Below are positions 59,819 through 64,000 of a stretch of 64,000 bases of DNA, one piece after another. The notes under the pieces are model-generated. The model had not been told where the DNA came from. It searched no databases and saw nothing but the letters and a program-made list of their open reading frames with translations. Position 1 is the stretch's first letter, and each line of letters starts with the position of its first letter. The stretch is from Avibacterium avium (GTDB taxonomy: Bacteria > Pseudomonadota > Gammaproteobacteria > Enterobacterales > Pasteurellaceae): contig NZ_UGSP01000001.1 in assembly GCF_900454535.1 (NCBI RefSeq), positions 476,501-540,500 on the forward strand, written 5' to 3'. Position numbers and translations under genes: made by a program.

Positions 59819-61075
59819 CTACATATTCGCCACAATTTCTTCGGCAAATTCGGACGTGGAGCATAATTTCGCGCCTTCTAACATTTCTGCAAAATCGAAG
59901 GTAACGGTTTTGTTTTCAATGGCTTTGGCGACTGCGTTTACCACTAAATCCGCGGCTTCTGTCCAGCCTAAATGGCGTAACATCATTTCACCGCTTAGGA
60001 TTAATGAACCGGGGTTGCCTTTGTTTTGCCCTGCGATTTTTGGTGCTGTACCGTGGGTGGCTTCAAAAATTGCCGCTTCCGCACCGATATTTGCCCCTGG
60101 TGAGATGCCAATTCCGCCTACTTGTGCAGCAAGGGCATCGGAAATGTAGTCACCGTTTAGGTTGAGTGTGGCGATGACATCGTAATCGGCTGGGTGGAGC
60201 AACACTTCTTGCAAGAACGCATCGGCAATGGAGTCTTTGATGATAATTTCACGCCCTGTTTTTGGATTCGTTAGTTTCATCCACGGGCCTTCATCAATGA
60301 GTGTTGCGCCAAATTCTTTCGCCACTTCATAACCCCATTCTTTAAATGCGCCTTCAGTGAATTTCATAATGTTGCCTTTATGCACAAGGGTGAGGGATTT
60401 TCTATCATTATCAATCACATATTGTAAAGCCGCACGCACTAAACGCTGTGTGCCTTGTTTTGAAACAGGTTTGATACCAATACCACAATCTTGTGGGAAA
60501 CGAATTTTGTTCACGCCCATTTCTTGTTGCAAGAATTGGATCACTTTGTCCGCTTCAGGCGAGCCAGCTTTCCATTCCACGCCGGCGTAAATATCTTCTG
60601 AATTTTCACGGAAAATCACCATATTGACTTTTTCAGGGTGTTTCACTGGGCTTGGCGTGCCGCTGTAATAGCGAATTGGACGCAAGCAGTTGTAAAGATC
60701 CAAGCCTTGACGCATTGCCACGTTGAGCGAGCGAATGCCACCGCCCACTGGGGTCATCAACGGGCCTTTGATCGCAACGTGATATTCTTTAATAAAATCA
60801 AGGGTTTCTGCTGGTAGCCAAGTGTTTTCGCCATAAACTTCATTGGCTTTGCCACCGGCATAAATTTCTAACCAAGAAATTTTGCGTTTGCCTTGATAGG
60901 CTTTTTCCACGGCGGCATCGATCACGCGTTGCATTGCAGGCGTTACATCTACGCCAATGCCATCGCCCTCAATAAATGGAATAATTGGATTATCTGGCAC
61001 GATTAATGCGCCCTGTGCATCTAAACGAATTTTTTCACCTTGTGGGATAACAACGGCGGATTGGGTTTGACTCAT
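59819..61075 (-). CDS. icd: Isocitrate dehydrogenase (NADP+)
   Basis: 418 residues (E. coli 416). Converts isocitrate to 2-oxoglutarate in the TCA cycle. The substrate loop [20 protein letters not shown] holds the phosphorylatable-serine motif RSLN and Arg ligands; [16 protein letters not shown] and the NADP site [15 protein letters not shown] are intact. GGAG lies before the ATG. Single gene, divergent from rluE as in enterics. Confidence 0.98.
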   Translation of the reverse strand: MSQTQSAVVIPQGEKIRLDAQGALIVPDNPIIPFIEGDGIGVDVTPAMQRVIDAAVEKAYQGKRKISWLEIYAGGKANEVYGENTWLPAETLDFIKEYHVAIKGPLMTPVGGGIRSLNVAMRQGLDLYNCLRPIRYYSGTPSPVKHPEKVNMVIFRENSEDIYAGVEWKAGSPEADKVIQFLQQEMGVNKIRFPQDCGIGIKPVSKQGTQRLVRAALQYVIDNDRKSLTLVHKGNIMKFTEGAFKEWGYEVAKEFGATLIDEGPWMKLTNPKTGREIIIKDSIADAFLQEVLLHPADYDVIATLNLNGDYISDALAAQVGGIGISPGANIGAEAAIFEATHGTAPKIAGQNKGNPGSLILSGEMMLRHLGWTEAADLVVNAVAKAIENKTVTFDFAEMLEGAKLCSTSEFAEEIVANM

Positions 61076-61197
61076 TGGATTTCTCCTTTATGCTTGATGT
61101 TGTGTTATAGTGAATGAAATGTTTAACAAAAGTGGCATTAATGATTGTTAAAAATGTGTCTTTTGTTAAGTAACGAATCAACATTTCCATAACATAT

Positions 61198-61899
61198 ATG
61201 AAGGCAAAATTTCTTTCAAGCCGTAATCATCAAGAACGGCAAAATTTACGCAAAAAAACGGTTCAGCATTTTGCGCGTAAAAAAACAAGTACACCGAATT
61301 TCGCCCAAACCAAAGTGGTGCTGTTTAACAAGCCCTTTGATGTGCTAAGCCAATTTAGCGATGAAAATGGGCGGCAAACGCTGAAAGATTTTATTACCAT
61401 TGCGCAGATTTACCCCGCAGGGCGTTTGGATCGTGATAGTGAGGGCTTGTTAATTCTCACCAACAACGGCGAAATTCAGCACCGTTTGGCTGATCCTAAA
61501 TACAAAACAGAGAAAACCTATTTCGTGCAAGTGGAGGGTGAGCCAACAGAGAGCGAGCTTGAACCGCTGCGTCAAGGGGTAATGTTAAAAGATGGCAAAA
61601 CCTTGCCGGCGAAAGTGCGGTTGATTTCTGCGCCAAATTTTTTATGGCAACGGGATCCGCCTATTCGCGAGCGAAAAAACATTCCCACAAGCTGGCTAGA
61701 AATTAAAATTTGTGAGGGCAAAAACCGCCAAGTTCGCCGAATGACCGCACATATCGGATTTCCCACTTTGCGTTTAATTCGCCGCAAAATGGCAGGATTT
61801 AATGTAGAAAATTTGCCATTAGGGCAGTATTATCAATTGAATTCCCAAGAGCTAGAAGCGCTTTATCAACGGTTAAAATTAAGGAAATCCAATGCATAG
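61198..61899 (+). CDS. rluE: 23S rRNA pseudouridine(2457) synthase
   Basis: 233 residues. RsuA-type synthase: [18 protein letters not shown] with the catalytic Asp (about residue 80), and the C-terminal [21 protein letters not shown] basic N-terminal extension without an S4 domain, as in RluE (E. coli 217 residues). The stop overlaps the nudJ start by eight bases. Confidence 0.94.
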   Translation: MKAKFLSSRNHQERQNLRKKTVQHFARKKTSTPNFAQTKVVLFNKPFDVLSQFSDENGRQTLKDFITIAQIYPAGRLDRDSEGLLILTNNGEIQHRLADPKYKTEKTYFVQVEGEPTESELEPLRQGVMLKDGKTLPAKVRLISAPNFLWQRDPPIRERKNIPTSWLEIKICEGKNRQVRRMTAHIGFPTLRLIRRKMAGFNVENLPLGQYYQLNSQELEALYQRLKLRKSNA

Positions 61900-62347
61900 A
61901 CCTTATATAACAATGGCGTGCGTAGTGCATTGCCAAGGCAAATTTTTATTTGTCAAAGAATTTGAATACGGCAAAATGACCTTAAACCAACCAGCAGGGC
62001 ATTTAGAGCAAAATGAAACAATCCTTGCCGGCGCAATACGCGAATTGCGTGAAGAAACAGGGATTGACGCAACGCCAAGCAAGCTGATCAAAATCTACCA
62101 ATGGCACGCCCCACGCAGCCAAAAAGATTATTTGCGTTTTGTATTTGCTGTAGAGCTTGAAGAACAACAGCCTATCCGTCCAAGTGATCCTGATATTGAG
62201 GGCGGTTTATGGCTCACTCCCGCAGAATTTCAGCATTATATCCAACAAGACGGACAAGCAGAACGCAACCCACTCGTCAGCCAAGCCCTGCAAGATTATT
62301 TAAACGGTGAAAGCGTGAGTTTAGATGTGTTGAAGGTGTTTGAATAA
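61892..62347 (+). CDS. nudJ: Nudix phosphatase NudJ
   Basis: 151 residues (E. coli 153). Nudix box with conserved Gly, Glu and REIxEETG pattern at about residues 36-58 ([15 protein letters not shown], then RELREETGI). NudJ hydrolyses HMP-PP and nucleoside di/triphosphates. Translationally coupled to rluE, the same pair as in E. coli (rluE-ymfB). AAGGAAATCC precedes the ATG. Confidence 0.93.
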   Translation: MHRPYITMACVVHCQGKFLFVKEFEYGKMTLNQPAGHLEQNETILAGAIRELREETGIDATPSKLIKIYQWHAPRSQKDYLRFVFAVELEEQQPIRPSDPDIEGGLWLTPAEFQHYIQQDGQAERNPLVSQALQDYLNGESVSLDVLKVFE

Positions 62348-62406
62348 AAATGGGTGAAATTTACACCGCACTTTATTATCGTAGTAGATATTTGAATAAA
62401 TGAATC

Positions 62407-62422
62407 TGTGATATTCTTCACA
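62407..62422. promoter_or_regulatory. CRP-type site upstream of mobB
   Basis: TGTGATATTCTTCACA is a perfect TGTGA-N6-TCACA palindrome 57 bases before mobB. It suggests catabolite or competence-type (Sxy/CRP-S-like) control; the core here is CRP-N rather than CRP-S (TGCGA). Confidence 0.6.
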
Positions 62423-62478
62423 AAAAAGATCATTATTAAATTTAATTGCTGAATTAACTCTCAAATAGAGGACATAAA

Positions 62479-62979
62479 ATGCGCCCGATGCTTGGCATTA
62501 CAGGATACAGCGGCAGTGGCAAAACCACCTTGCTGGAAAAACTTTTACCTCAGCTTGCCGATCTCGGTTTGCGCGTGGCGGTGATTAAGCACAGCCATCA
62601 TAACGCGCAGGTGGATAAAGAGGGCAAGGATAGCTGGCGAATGAAAGAAGCAGGTGCGAGCCAAGTGGTAATGGCTTGTGATAACCGTTGGGCATTGATG
62701 ACGGAAACCGCACAGCCCGTGAGCTTAGGCTATTTGGCGGCGCAATTTGATCCGCAGCTGACGGATTTGATTTTGGTGGAAGGTTTCAAACACGAACCTA
62801 TTGCAAAGATTTTATTGCATCGCAAAACAATGGAGAAAGCCTTGCCTGAGCTTGATGAAAAAGTGATTGCGCTCGCCACCGATTACCCTTTAAGCTGCAC
62901 TGTGCCACATTTGGACATCAATCAGGTTGAGCAAATTGCCACATTTATTTTTCATTGGTATCAACAACAAATGAAATAA
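62479..62979 (+). CDS. mobB: Molybdopterin-guanine dinucleotide biosynthesis adaptor protein
   Basis: 166 residues, P-loop GTPase. Walker A ITGYSGSGKTTLLEKLL at residues 6-22, then HSHHNAQVDKEGKDSWR and ILVEGFKHEPIAKI. It supports MobA in making the bis-MGD cofactor of anaerobic respiratory enzymes. No mobA lies adjacent. AGAGGACAT precedes the ATG. Confidence 0.95.
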   Translation: MRPMLGITGYSGSGKTTLLEKLLPQLADLGLRVAVIKHSHHNAQVDKEGKDSWRMKEAGASQVVMACDNRWALMTETAQPVSLGYLAAQFDPQLTDLILVEGFKHEPIAKILLHRKTMEKALPELDEKVIALATDYPLSCTVPHLDINQVEQIATFIFHWYQQQMK

Positions 62980-63006
62980 AGTGCGGTGCAAAATCGCAGA
63001 ATTTTT

Positions 63007-64000
63007 ATGACAGAAACGAAAAATTATACAGGCTTGGCGTGGATTGCCGCCGTTGCCTTTTTTATGCAAACCTTAGACGCGACCATTTTGAATACGGCGT
63101 TGCCGACTATTTCGCGCAGTCTAAATGAATCGCCGCTGAATATGCAGTTGGCGATCATTAGCTATGCTTTGACGGTGGCGTTGTTTATTCCGTTAAGCGG
63201 TTGGGCGGCGGATAAATTTGGTACGCGTAAGGTTTTTCGTGCTGCCATTGGTGTTTTTGTACTGGGATCGGTGGCGTGTGCTTTATCGCAATCTTTGCCA
63301 CAATTGATCTTTGCCCGTATTTTACAAGGGCTTGGCGGTGCGTTAATGATGCCTGTTGCGCGCCTTGCGATAATCCGTAGCGTGCCGAAAAATCAGCTGT
63401 TAAATGCGTGGAATATTATGGCGATGGCAGGCCTTATTGGGCCAATCCTTGGGCCTGTGTTGGGTGGCTTAATCGTAACTTATATGAGCTGGCATTGGAT
63501 TTTCTTAATTAATATTCCCATTGGGCTGGCAGGGATTTTCCTTGCAGGCATTTATATGCCAAATATGAAAGGGCAGGTGAGCCGTTTAGATAAATGGGGT
63601 TTCGTGCTGTTTGCGGGCGGGCTTGTGGGCTTGACCTTGGGGCTGGATCTAGTGGCAGAACACTTCACCGCAACTTGGATTGCGTTAGTGGTGCTGGCGG
63701 TGGGAATGGCATTTCTGGCTTGCTATTATCTTTATGCCAAACGCGTTCACAATCCGCTAATGCCTCTTTCTTTGTTTCATATTCGCACTTTTCGTTTAGG
63801 CTTTATTGCCAATTTATTTATTCGTCTGTGTGGCTCGGGCGTACCGTTTTTGCTACCGCTAATGCTCCAAGTGGTATTTCATTACAGCGCAGAAGTGGCA
63901 GGCTGGCTAATGGTGCCAATTGCCGTGAGTTCAATGGCGTTCAAGCCGCTGATTCGAGGCATTCTTTCTCGTTTTGGTTATAAGAAAACGCTGATCAGCA
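63007..64000 (+). CDS. MFS drug-exporter, DHA2 (EmrB/MdtD-like), partial
   Basis: At least 331 residues; the frame is open at the window end. WIAAVAFFMQTLDATILNTA is the first span with the D-x-T-I-x-N-x-A motif D1 of 14-span DHA2 exporters. WAADKFGTRKVFRAAIG is motif A and GPILGPVLGGLIV is motif C of drug antiporters. Pattern is closest to E. coli MdtD. It follows mobB by 27 bases and may share its transcript. Confidence 0.88.
   Translation, partial: MTETKNYTGLAWIAAVAFFMQTLDATILNTALPTISRSLNESPLNMQLAIISYALTVALFIPLSGWAADKFGTRKVFRAAIGVFVLGSVACALSQSLPQLIFARILQGLGGALMMPVARLAIIRSVPKNQLLNAWNIMAMAGLIGPILGPVLGGLIVTYMSWHWIFLINIPIGLAGIFLAGIYMPNMKGQVSRLDKWGFVLFAGGLVGLTLGLDLVAEHFTATWIALVVLAVGMAFLACYYLYAKRVHNPLMPLSLFHIRTFRLGFIANLFIRLCGSGVPFLLPLMLQVVFHYSAEVAGWLMVPIAVSSMAFKPLIRGILSRFGYKKTLIS

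Overview
The window is a 64 kb piece of a Pasteurellaceae chromosome. The 9-bp Haemophilus-type DNA uptake signal AAGTGCGGT and its complement recur throughout, inside genes and as inverted pairs that form terminators. Gene content also fits this family: rpoE-rseABC, carAB, tamAB, glpABC/glpT/glpQ, and a GlpQ very like Haemophilus protein D. The mix of an Lsr AI-2 operon with glpTQ suggests an Avibacterium/Pasteurella/Aggregatibacter-like genus, but the species cannot be fixed from sequence reading alone. No rRNA, tRNA or CRISPR array was seen.

Layout. 0.2-3.2 kb: sdhE and the envelope-stress operon rpoE-rseA-rseB-rseC behind a sigma-E-like promoter. 3.3-5.3 kb: trmL, a small membrane protein resembling colicin immunity proteins, an XRE repressor with a striking double operator, and a small membrane protein plus lipoprotein. 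5.4-7.0 kb: an NSS transporter with its 31-residue MetS-like partner. 7.4-16.1 kb: the complete AI-2 uptake and processing locus, lsrACDBFG divergent from lsrRK, with two CRP-type sites between them. 16.2-18.7 kb: maf-yrdD-tsaC-aroE, mostly with overlapping start/stop codons. 18.9-28.2 kb: rmuC, yqhA, carAB (tandem ARG boxes upstream), mlaA, yfbU and an MscS channel. 28.3-31.1 kb: a Slam-like outer-membrane protein and a coiled-coil surface lipoprotein behind a 19-base homopolymer. 31.3-40.7 kb: tamA-tamB-ppx-pdg (pdg resembles phage T4 endonuclease V) and murJ. 41-48.5 kb: rpsT and the glycerol-3-phosphate regulon (glpABC, glpT, glpQ) with CRP and GlpR sites. 48.5-52.1 kb: rpmE, priA, ftsN.

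52.1-59.8 kb is the accessory region, bracketed by two related palindromic repeats. It holds a thioredoxin-like gene, a candidate type I toxin-antitoxin locus (a 21-residue hydrophobic peptide fully opposed by an antisense transcription unit), an XRE regulator, and a restriction-modification-like operon: two methyltransferase-type genes and a T5orf172/helicase protein. The second methyltransferase gene is split by an IS110-family element. The non-coding leader of that element folds into a bridge-RNA-like hairpin whose guide is complementary to the target flank.

59.8-64 kb returns to core genes: icd, rluE-nudJ, mobB with a CRP-type site, and a DHA2-type MFS exporter cut by the window end.

The findings most worth following are the split restriction system with its readable bridge RNA, the antisense-controlled peptide, and the Slam/lipoprotein pair with a probable phase-variable tract.
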